DNA from: an uncultured Magnetococcales bacterium
GTDB lineage: Bacteria > Pseudomonadota > Magnetococcia > Magnetococcales > Magnetaquicoccaceae
Length of the DNA stretch: 5,922 nucleotides
Assembly (NCBI GenBank): GCA_903913345.1
Contig: CAIWLA010000027.1
Span: 1 to 5,922 of the forward strand
Reading direction: 5' to 3'
Notes under the pieces: generated by a model
What the model was told of the DNA's origin: nothing
What the model saw: only the letters and a program-made list of their open reading frames with translations
Database searches by the model: none
Position numbers and translations under genes: made by a program
Shown: positions 1 through 5,790 of the stretch, piece by piece
How positions within the stretch are numbered: the stretch's first letter is position 1
Layout of the letters: the number at the start of each line of letters is the position of its first letter

Positions 1-213
1 CTGGTGCGTCTCTGCGTGGATCGAGGCTGTACCCTGGCCCGGTTGCCCCTGGAAGAGATGCAGCGGGTGGATGGACGGATCGGGGCCGATGTGCACGCGG
101 TATTGACGGTCCAAGCCTCGGTCAAGGCGCGGCATTCGTTGGGGGGGACGGCGTTCGAGACGGTGCGCCGGGAAATAGCCCGGATCGAGGCAGAAATTCT
201 CCTGGAAATATGA
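1..213 (+). CDS. argH: Argininosuccinate lyase, C-terminal fragment (5' end outside window)
   Basis: This is the last 70 codons of a gene that begins upstream of the window. Argininosuccinate lyase cleaves argininosuccinate to arginine and fumarate, the final step of arginine biosynthesis, in the cytoplasm. The visible peptide matches the family's C-terminal helical domain. It has the LPLEEMQ segment, followed by IGADVHAVLT, then the SVKARHSLGGTA block (the family's S-V-x-x-R-x-x-x-G-G-T-A signature), and a last helix with VRREIARIEAEI. The catalytic regions of the fumarase/aspartase superfamily lie upstream and cannot be checked. The reading frame is open from base 1, so the GTG at position 4 is not the true start. 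The stop is TGA at 211-213. No strong intrinsic terminator is visible in the following 90 bases. Confidence 0.9.
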   Translation: MVRLCVDRGCTLARLPLEEMQRVDGRIGADVHAVLTVQASVKARHSLGGTAFETVRREIARIEAEILLEI

Positions 214-299
214 TCTTTTCAATAAAAACCCGGCCGGTGCGTCGGGACGATTTGCCCCCCTGTCGCCACGACGATTGCCCAACCTGGACGCAAGTAAGA

Positions 300-329
300 C
301 TGTCATTTTAGCCAGCGTTATGCTATGAT
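300..329 (+). promoter_or_regulatory. Sigma-70-type promoter with extended -10, upstream of the Sel1/SUMF1 pair
   Basis: The -10 hexamer TATGAT (324-329) matches the consensus at five of six bases. It is preceded by TGC (321-323), giving the extended -10 motif TGnTATnAT. A -35 candidate CTGTCA (300-305, four of six) lies 18 bases upstream. Transcription would start near 336, leaving a leader of only about 16 bases before the ATG at 352. It would therefore overlap the possible ribosome site at 337-340. The rest of the 214-351 gap shows only a weak inverted repeat (CGTCG/CGACG) and no T-run, so no terminator is called for argH. Confidence 0.5.
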
Positions 330-336
330 CCGTTAC

Positions 337-364
337 AGGATCCCCCATTGAATGGCAGACGAGG
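337..364 (+). promoter_or_regulatory. Competing ribosome-binding sites for the Sel1-repeat gene
   Basis: AGGA (337-340) stands 11 bases before the ATG at 352, which is somewhat long. GAGG (361-364) stands 5 bases before GTG at 370 and only 2 before ATG at 367. The sequence therefore does not settle between starts at 352 and 370. Either choice leaves a long polar stretch ahead of the export signal. Confidence 0.3.
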
Positions 365-2778
365 TTATGGTGGTCAGTAACCCTTTTTACAGTGATGGCA
401 CCCCCGGCCCCTCGCCTGTCCGTGTGCCAAGGTCGTTCTTTTTGGATCCGGTCACCGTTGCGGATACGATGGCGTTGGGTCGTTTGCCCGGTTCGAAATT
501 TCTTTTATCATTTTTTGCGAATAACTTGTTTGTTTTCCGTGTCGAGGGGTGGCGGCGATTTTGCTGTATTCTATTATTGTTGGGTATTGCATGGCCCGGA
601 ATGGGGGGATCGGGTCTCCTCTTTGCCGATGATAAAAATCAAGTGGGTGGTCAGGAGTCTCCTCCTTCTGGCATCGCGCCCTGGCTGTATCATGCGGCGA
701 TGGGGGGCAATGCGCAGGCCCAGACGATGCTGGGCCATTTGTATCGGGAGGGAAATGGGGTACCGAAAGACTATGCCGAGGCTCGGCGTTGGTATCGCAA
801 GGCGGCTGAGCAGGGGGAGCCATCGGCCCAAAGCAGCCTGGGTCGTTTGTATGCCAACGGCGAAGGGGTGCTGCAAGATTATGAGGAGATGCTGAAATGG
901 TATCGCAAGGCGGCCGATCAGAACGATCTCTTTGCGATCAAGGTTTTGGGTGACCTGTACGCCCGTGGTGAGGGGGTGGCTCAGGATGATTGGATTGCAG
1001 GGCAGTGGTATCGCAAAGCGGCGGAACAGGGGGATGCCACGGCGCAATGGCTTCTGGGGAGCTTCTATGCCGAGGGAAAAGGGGTTCCGAAGGATGACGG
1101 GCGGGCGAGGACGTGGTTGCGCAAGGCAGCGGAGCAGGGGATAGGCGAGGCCCAATATCAACTGGGTCACTGGTATGCAGAGGGTGAACGGGTTGCCCAG
1201 GACGATACGGAGGCAGAGCGTTGGTTGCGCAAGGCGGCCATGCAGGGTGAGGCGAGGGCACAGTATGAACTGGGCCTTCTGTACAGAGAGGGCAAAGGGG
1301 TGGCCCAGGATGGCAAGGAGGCGGTGAACTGGATCCGCAAGGCGGCGGAACAGGGGGAAGGTCGCGCCGAATGTGCCCTGGGACGTTTGTATGAACGGGG
1401 CAGCGAGTGGGTGGCGCAGGACCAGAAAGAGGCCATCAAGTGGTATCAGTCGGCGGCAGACCAGAACAATGCGACCGCGCAATTTTACCTGGGGCGGATC
1501 TATGCCAAAGGGCAGGGTGTCTCGCAAAATGTTTTCAAGGCGGTCGGATACTATCGCAAGGCGGCGGAGCAGGGTGAGAAGGAGGCCGAGTTGCAGTTGG
1601 GCCATCTCTATTTTGTGGGCCAGGGGGTGACCCAGGATTATGCGGAGGCCGTTTCCTGGTATCACAAGGCGGCGGAACAGGGCGAGGTGGAGGCCCAGTT
1701 CAAGCTGGGCGGTCTCTATCGCGAGGGTCTGTTGGTGGCCAAGGATTTCAAAAAGGCGGCGGTCTGGTTGCGCAAGGCGGCAGAGCAGGGCAAAATGGAG
1801 GCTCAATACGCCCTGGGCGAGATGTATGTCGAAGGCCAGGGAGTGACACAGGACGACAAGGAGGCGGAAAAGTGGTATCTCCAGTCGGCGGAGCAGGGCA
1901 ATGTGGCGGCCCAGTATTGGCTGGGTATACGGTATGCCGAGGGTCGTCAGGTGCCAAAGGATGAGGGAGAGGCGGAAAAATGGTTGCGCAAGGCCGCCGA
2001 GCAGGGGGATGCCAAGGCACAGCAGACACTGGACGATCTGCATTCCGATAAAAAGGGGGTGACAGCGGACGACAAAGGCTCATTGGCCTGGTATCGCGCC
2101 GCAGCGGAAAGCGGGGATATGAAGGCCCAATATTTCCTGGGCCATTTGTACACCACAGGCAAGGGGGGTGTTCCACCGGATGGCAAGGAGGCATTGAAAT
2201 GGTATCGCAAGGCCGCCGAACAGGGCAACGCCTGTGCGCAGTTTTTCCTGGGTTGTGCCTATATCAAGGGCGATCATGTCACCCAGGACGACAAGGAGGC
2301 CCTCTCCTGGTATCTCAAGGCGGCCGAGCAGGGGCGATCCGCTGCCCAGTATAATCTGGGCTGGTTGTATTCCAAAGGGGGGGATGTGGAGCGGAACATG
2401 GCCGAGGCGGTCAAATGGTATCGCAAATCGGCCGAACAGGGGGATCTGGACGCCCAGTATGCCCTGGCTGGTTTATACAGTGGAAACAATGGGATACAAC
2501 GGGATGACAAGGAGGTGATCCACTGGTTGCGCCAGGCGGCCAGGCAGGGTCATGCCCAGGCCCAGTTTGATCTGGGGATGGCCTGCGTCAAAGGCCAGGG
2601 GGTGCCAAAGGATGTGGTGACTGCGCACATGTGGTTCAATCTGGCGGCGGCCCAGGGGGTGGCGGCGGCGATGGAAAAACGCACGGAGATGACAAAAAAG
2701 ATGACCCCGGAGCAGATTGCAACGGCACAACGTCTGGCCCGCGAATGGGATGGGGTACGCCCAACACCGCAGGAATGA
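352..2778 (+). CDS. Exported Sel1-repeat (SLR) protein with 18 repeats
   Basis: The 808-residue product is almost entirely Sel1-like repeats, TPR-related helical hairpins that form a curved protein-binding solenoid. Eighteen repeats run from residue 122 to 771, with the pattern A-Q-x-x-L-G-x-x-Y-x-x-G-x-G-V-x-x-D-x-x-E-A-x-x-W-Y-R-K-A-A-E-Q-G. All are 36 residues except repeats 7 and 14, which have 37. Residues 109-120 look like an N-terminal capping helix. The tail (772-808) carries the usual Sel1-family ending, MTPEQIATAQRLAREW. A signal-peptide-like segment lies at residues 63-92: basic residues R63, R68 and R69, a hydrophobic core CCILLLLGIAW, and a likely cut after LLFA (residue 92). It begins unusually deep in the protein, so the true start may be downstream of 352 (ATG 367, GTG 370, ATG 469 or TTG 526). 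Family members scaffold complexes or bind partners in the periplasm; the specific partner is unknown. The next gene follows after 15 bases, suggesting an operon. The repeat family is certain, the function is not. Confidence 0.88.
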   Translation: MADEVMVVSNPFYSDGTPGPSPVRVPRSFFLDPVTVADTMALGRLPGSKFLLSFFANNLFVFRVEGWRRFCCILLLLGIAWPGMGGSGLLFADDKNQVGGQESPPSGIAPWLYHAAMGGNAQAQTMLGHLYREGNGVPKDYAEARRWYRKAAEQGEPSAQSSLGRLYANGEGVLQDYEEMLKWYRKAADQNDLFAIKVLGDLYARGEGVAQDDWIAGQWYRKAAEQGDATAQWLLGSFYAEGKGVPKDDGRARTWLRKAAEQGIGEAQYQLGHWYAEGERVAQDDTEAERWLRKAAMQGEARAQYELGLLYREGKGVAQDGKEAVNWIRKAAEQGEGRAECALGRLYERGSEWVAQDQKEAIKWYQSAADQNNATAQFYLGRIYAKGQGVSQNVFKAVGYYRKAAEQGEKEAELQLGHLYFVGQGVTQDYAEAVSWYHKAAEQGEVEAQFKLGGLYREGLLVAKDFKKAAVWLRKAAEQGKMEAQYALGEMYVEGQGVTQDDKEAEKWYLQSAEQGNVAAQYWLGIRYAEGRQVPKDEGEAEKWLRKAAEQGDAKAQQTLDDLHSDKKGVTADDKGSLAWYRAAAESGDMKAQYFLGHLYTTGKGGVPPDGKEALKWYRKAAEQGNACAQFFLGCAYIKGDHVTQDDKEALSWYLKAAEQGRSAAQYNLGWLYSKGGDVERNMAEAVKWYRKSAEQGDLDAQYALAGLYSGNNGIQRDDKEVIHWLRQAARQGHAQAQFDLGMACVKGQGVPKDVVTAHMWFNLAAAQGVAAAMEKRTEMTKKMTPEQIATAQRLAREWDGVRPTPQE
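715..2664 (+). repeat. Tandem array of 18 degenerate 108-bp units encoding Sel1 repeats
   Basis: Sixteen units of 108 bp and two of 111 bp (units 7 and 14) lie head to tail. The best-conserved part of each unit encodes W-Y/L-R-K-A-A-E-Q-G and is recognisable in DNA as variants of TGGTATCGCAAGGCGGC. The remainder of each unit has diverged strongly, so this is an old protein-level array rather than a recent satellite expansion. The repetition also produces long periodic open frames on the opposite strand, which are not genes. Confidence 0.9.
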
Positions 2779-2793
2779 TGGCGGGATGACAGG

Positions 2794-3639
2794 ATGAGAA
2801 CGCGCTACAAAGTATTGATAACGCTTTTATTTTTATTAGCTCTCCCCAACCTGGGATATCTTTCCATGGTGATGATGGCTGTCCCGGAATGGGCCTTTTT
2901 TTCCAAAGGCAAGCCGGCGGCTCCCTTGGCGGTGGAGTCGGTGCCATCCGTCAAGGATGCCAACGGTATCGAATTTGTATGGATTCCGCCGGGTCGTTTT
3001 AAAATGGGGACGCCGTTTGGAGCGGATGTCAATCAGGATGAGATGCCTCAGCATATGGTGACGATCAGTCGGCCCTTTTATCTGGGTCGGTATGAGGTGA
3101 CCCAGGCGCAGTGGGAGGGGTTGATGGGGAACAATCCCAGCGAGTTCAAGGGGGCGGATCGTCCGGTGGAGAGTGTGAGTTGGGAGGAGGTACAGCTTTT
3201 TCTGAGCAAACTCAATGGCAAGGTGGGGGCGGAGATCTATCGCCTGCCCACGGAGGCCGAATGGGAGTATGCGGCGCGGGCGGGCACGGAGACGGTGCGC
3301 TATTGGGGGGATGGTTCGGAAGAGATGGATCAATATGCCTGGTATGGGGACAATGCCGGGAAAAGGAGCCATCCGGTTGGGCAGCTCAAGCCGAATGGCT
3401 GGGGTTTGTACGACATGTTGGGCAATGTCTGGGAGTGGTGTCAGGACTGGTATGGCACATCATATGCGGATCTCCCGGTGACGGATCCTCAGGGGCCAGC
3501 GGAGGGGTCGGGTCGGGTGATTCGGGGGGGTGGGTGGAACGGTTATGCCAGTCATCTGCGGGCTGCGTATCGTTTTGAGTTGAACCCGGCCCATCGGCGG
3601 CGCAATCTGGGGGTGCGTTTGCTTATGGAAAAGCGGTAA
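2794..3639 (+). CDS. Membrane-anchored SUMF1/FGE-sulfatase-domain protein lacking the catalytic cysteines
   Basis: The 281-residue product has a basic start (R2, R4, K6) and a hydrophobic stretch at about residues 7-31, most likely a signal anchor. A linker follows, then an FGE-sulfatase (SUMF1) domain from about residue 56 to 278. Family landmarks appear in order: IEFVWIPPGRFKMGT (59-73), the FYLGRYEVTQAQW block (95-107), PVESVSWEE (124-132), RLPTEAEWEYAARAG (150-164), GLYDMLGNVWEWCQDWYG (204-221), and RVIRGGGW through NLGVRLL (241-277). True formylglycine-generating enzymes carry two copper-binding cysteines just after the RGG(S/G) motif. Here the matching stretch (residues 248-260, WNGYASHLRAAYR) has none, and the only cysteine is C216. 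Sulfatase activation is therefore unlikely; a binding role or other chemistry is inferred. The start ATG lies 15 bases after the Sel1 stop with only a weak Shine-Dalgarno (GCGGGA, 2781-2786), so translational coupling is likely. The 3' end overlaps ispDF by 17 bases. Confidence 0.85.
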   Translation: MRTRYKVLITLLFLLALPNLGYLSMVMMAVPEWAFFSKGKPAAPLAVESVPSVKDANGIEFVWIPPGRFKMGTPFGADVNQDEMPQHMVTISRPFYLGRYEVTQAQWEGLMGNNPSEFKGADRPVESVSWEEVQLFLSKLNGKVGAEIYRLPTEAEWEYAARAGTETVRYWGDGSEEMDQYAWYGDNAGKRSHPVGQLKPNGWGLYDMLGNVWEWCQDWYGTSYADLPVTDPQGPAEGSGRVIRGGGWNGYASHLRAAYRFELNPAHRRRNLGVRLLMEKR

Positions 3640-4801
3640 GCAACACCACCGCCTGGGCAGCGACCCCCTCGTTGCGTCCGGTAAAACCCAGCCCCTCTGT
3701 GGTGGTGGCCTTGATATTGACCTGTTCCGGGGCGATTTTCAGGAGGCGGGCAATCTCCTGACGCATGGCGGGCATGTAGGGGGCCAGTTTGGGCTTCTGG
3801 CAGATGACGGTGGCATCCAGGTTGACCACGGTCCAGTGGTGGGTATGCAGGGTTTCCTGAACGGATTTCAGGAGTTCCCGACTGTCAATGCCCCGATAGG
3901 TCGGGTCGGTATCGGGAAAATGGTGACCGATATCGCCCAGTCCGGCCCCGCCCAGCAGGGCATCCATGATGGCGTGGAGCAGCACATCGGCATCGGAATG
4001 ACCGAGCAGTCCCTGTTCATGCGGGATCGCCACCCCGCCCAGAAACAGGGGGCGTCCTGTGCTCCAGCGATGGACATCCACGCCTTGTCCTATTCTCATG
4101 TTCGATTTTTCCCCTTGCAGTTGCCATGCGGCCCAGGTTTGATCCACGGGGTGGGTGATTTTAATATTGTGGGCACCGCCTGGCACCACCCATACCGGGT
4201 GGGAGAGGCGTTCGACGAGGGAGGCATCGTCGGTGCCGATAAAGTGGTCGTCCGCCGCCTGTTGGTGGGCCTCCCGGATCAACCGGAAGCGGAACAGTTG
4301 CGGTGTCTGCACGAAACAGATACTGTCTCGGTTCAGGGTGGTGACGATTTGCCCGTGGGGATCGACCTGTTTGACGGTATCGCTGGCGGTGAGGGCGGGA
4401 ATAATGGCGTCTCCCCGGTTTCTGGCCTCCAGCAAACGGTCCAGCAACGCCCCATCCACCAGGGGTCTGGCCCCATCGTGGATGCCGATCCAGGCGTCAT
4501 CCGCCAGGGCAAGGGTGCGGAGGGCGTTGAAGACCGAGTGTTGCCGCTGGCGGCCACCCAGGACCGGAGCGGCGACCTTGGGCAGATCGGTCAGCAGGGG
4601 TTGCATGAGTCGTTGCCAAAGATCCTCCCCATCGGGGGCGATGACTGGTATGATTTTATCAATCTGCGCATGGTGATGCAATCGGCTCAGGGTGTGCCAG
4701 AGCAGGGGACGGTTGCCCAGGGGCAGATACTGTTTGGGCAGGGGACCGCCAAAGCGTTCTCCCCGGCCTGCGGCCAGGACGATCATGGTGCAATTCGACA
4801 T
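3623..4801 (-). CDS. ispDF: Bifunctional IspD/IspF of the MEP isoprenoid pathway
   Basis: The 392-residue fusion joins two cytoplasmic enzymes. The IspD half (residues 1 to about 230) makes CDP-methylerythritol from MEP and CTP. The IspF half (235-392) cyclises CDP-methylerythritol phosphate to MEcPP, releasing CMP. IspD motifs are LAAGRGERF with R16, PKQY with K23, GGRQRQHSV (82-90), HDGARP (108-113), R158 before QTPQLF, TDDASLVE (190-197) and NIKIT with K214; these fit the nucleotide-binding and catalytic residues of E. coli IspD. IspF motifs are GVDVH with metal ligands D242 and H244, GHSDADVLLH with H276, GDIGHHFPDTD (289-299) and KATTTEGLGFTGR (364-376). IspF's own start methionine survives as M235 after a short linker, which marks the fusion joint. 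No key residue is missing. The intermediate kinase IspE is not in the window. The start ATG has a good Shine-Dalgarno 8 bases upstream. The gene is divergent from the ypjD-like gene. Confidence 0.96.
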   Translation of the reverse strand: MSNCTMIVLAAGRGERFGGPLPKQYLPLGNRPLLWHTLSRLHHHAQIDKIIPVIAPDGEDLWQRLMQPLLTDLPKVAAPVLGGRQRQHSVFNALRTLALADDAWIGIHDGARPLVDGALLDRLLEARNRGDAIIPALTASDTVKQVDPHGQIVTTLNRDSICFVQTPQLFRFRLIREAHQQAADDHFIGTDDASLVERLSHPVWVVPGGAHNIKITHPVDQTWAAWQLQGEKSNMRIGQGVDVHRWSTGRPLFLGGVAIPHEQGLLGHSDADVLLHAIMDALLGGAGLGDIGHHFPDTDPTYRGIDSRELLKSVQETLHTHHWTVVNLDATVICQKPKLAPYMPAMRQEIARLLKIAPEQVNIKATTTEGLGFTGRNEGVAAQAVVLLTAFP

Positions 4802-4809
4802 GGTTTTTA

Positions 4810-4814
4810 TCCTT
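4810..4814 (-). promoter_or_regulatory. ispDF: Ribosome-binding site of ispDF
   Basis: Read on the minus strand this is AAGGA, 8 bases before the ATG whose complement lies at 4799-4801. It fixes the start of ispDF, which also agrees with the conserved IspD N-terminus (MIVLAAGRG). Confidence 0.7.
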
Positions 4815-4871
4815 GGTCTGCCAAAAAAACCGTTTCCAACCCAGGGTGGGGCAACCGGAGGGCTGGAAGGC

Positions 4872-4899
4872 GGGTGCCCCTATCCTGGTCGCCCTTTTT
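4872..4899 (+). terminator. Terminator-like hairpin with T-run in the ispDF/ypjD divergent region
   Basis: Read on the plus strand, 4872-4879 (GGGTGCCC) pairs with 4887-4894 (GGTCGCCC) through one G-T wobble and one C-T mismatch. The loop is 7 bases, followed immediately by five Ts (4895-4899). The shape is that of a modest intrinsic terminator for plus-strand transcription, placed just upstream of the ypjD-like promoter candidate. It could stop read-through coming from the SUMF1-domain gene. On the minus strand it could instead fold in the ispDF leader. Confidence 0.35.
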
Positions 4900-4904
4900 A
4901 ACAC

Positions 4905-4933
4905 GTGACACGCAGGCTGGCGACATAAAAAAT
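4905..4933 (+). promoter_or_regulatory. Possible sigma-70 promoter for the ypjD-like gene
   Basis: GTGACA (4905-4910) matches the -35 consensus at five of six bases. AAAAAT (4928-4933) matches the -10 at four of six but lacks the usual first T. The spacer is 17 bases. Transcription would begin near 4940, about 38 bases before the ATG at 4978. An equally good promoter for ispDF on the opposite strand was not found. Confidence 0.3.
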
Positions 4934-4966
4934 GAACGGTCACGATCACTCATGAGAGGGTTCAAC

Positions 4967-4970
4967 GGAG
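4967..4970 (+). promoter_or_regulatory. Ribosome-binding site of the ypjD-like gene
   Basis: GGAG stands 7 bases before the ATG at 4978. The spacing is good and supports that start. Confidence 0.6.
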
Positions 4971-4977
4971 CCTGGGA

Positions 4978-5790
4978 ATGACGGATTTTTTCTTTTTGGG
5001 AGCAGTTGGCACCTATGCGGTGGCGGCGGTGTGGATCACCTTCAACCATTTGCGGGGCATACGGCCATCGGTGTGGAGTTGGTGGTTGATCCTGGTGGGT
5101 TGGTTGGCACAGTCGATCCCTCTGGTCCGTCTCCTGGTGGCGGAACATGGGGCGTTGGCGGTCAACCTGAGTGGTTCCCTGGAGTTGTCGGCCTTGACCC
5201 TGGGGGGTATTTATCTCCTTTGGTGGCGTCTTCGCCGGCAGGAGGCCCGCACGGTGGGGGTCTTGCTGTTGCCTTTGATGGTGCTCACCCTGACCGGTTC
5301 CCGTCTGCTGCCCGTGGCCCATCCGGATTTGCGGGTCATGACCGATCCCGTTTTGTTGAGTCATTTGGTCCTTTCCCTGCTGGCCTACGCCCTGTTCAGC
5401 ATTGCCGCCATTCTGGCGTTGATGGACGCCTTTCAGGAGCGTGCCCTGCGGACCAAACATTTTGGGGAGTTGTTTGCTTCGCTGCCCCCGTTGGATGCCT
5501 TGGAGGAGACGTTGTTTCTCATGGTAACCATGGGTTTTGTCCTGTTGACGGCCAGCATGTTGACCGGGGGTTGGTATGCCTATACGGAACGGGGAACCGC
5601 GTTGGCCCTCACCCACAAACAGGTATTCACCTGGGCAACCTGGCTGGTGTTTGGTGCCCTGCTGTTGGGACGGCATTTCCAGGGCTGGCGTGGACGGCGG
5701 GCGGTACGGTTTACCCTGTGGGGCTATCTTTTCCTGGCACTGGCCTTTCTGGGGGTCAAATTTGTGACGGAGATTGTGTTGGGGCGATAG
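4978..5790 (+). CDS. ypjD: YpjD-like CcsA/HemX-family membrane protein (cytochrome c assembly type)
   Basis: The 270-residue product has about eight membrane helices (roughly residues 3-21, 33-53, 63-84, 93-110, 125-149, 179-197, 215-232 and 243-266). The second half carries the pattern of the YpjD branch of the cytochrome c assembly family (PF01578). H129 is in SHLVLSLLAYALFSIAAILALM's leading part, H213 is in LTHKQVF, and GRHFQGWRGRRAVRFTLWGY (231-250) is followed by GVKFVTEIVL (259-268). H129 and H213 fall where relatives place conserved, probably haem-contacting histidines. The tryptophan-rich WWD periplasmic loop of true haem lyases such as CcmC, CcmF and CcsA is not visible, as expected for YpjD. 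E. coli YpjD has no firm biochemical function; a role in haem or cytochrome handling is inference from the family. The length is close to that of E. coli YpjD. No other cytochrome maturation gene lies nearby. Confidence 0.87.
   Translation: MTDFFFLGAVGTYAVAAVWITFNHLRGIRPSVWSWWLILVGWLAQSIPLVRLLVAEHGALAVNLSGSLELSALTLGGIYLLWWRLRRQEARTVGVLLLPLMVLTLTGSRLLPVAHPDLRVMTDPVLLSHLVLSLLAYALFSIAAILALMDAFQERALRTKHFGELFASLPPLDALEETLFLMVTMGFVLLTASMLTGGWYAYTERGTALALTHKQVFTWATWLVFGALLLGRHFQGWRGRRAVRFTLWGYLFLALAFLGVKFVTEIVLGR

Noticed and set aside
229..275. Possible terminator after argH (CCCGG/CGTCG inverted repeats)
   Set aside because: Only four- or five-base stems with long loops and no T-run.
392..895. 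Plus-strand frame 2 open frame over the Sel1 N-terminus, considered as evidence of a frameshift
   Set aside because: The Sel1 frame stays open and shows perfect repeat spacing from residue 122 on. The other frame shows only an arginine- and tryptophan-rich shadow.
574..2043. Long minus-strand open frame (489 codons) opposite the Sel1 repeats, itself periodic
   Set aside because: Its periodicity is forced by the sense-strand 108-bp units and codon bias. It has no recognisable domain, and the sense strand is a clear repeat family.
715..2664. CRISPR-like or satellite array
   Set aside because: The unit is 108 bp, stays in frame and encodes Sel1 repeats. There are no short identical repeats separated by unique spacers.
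3836..4981. Plus-strand open frame of 381 codons opposite ispDF
   Set aside because: It lies antisense to a gene with every IspD and IspF motif intact. It resembles no known family and is a GC-rich shadow frame.
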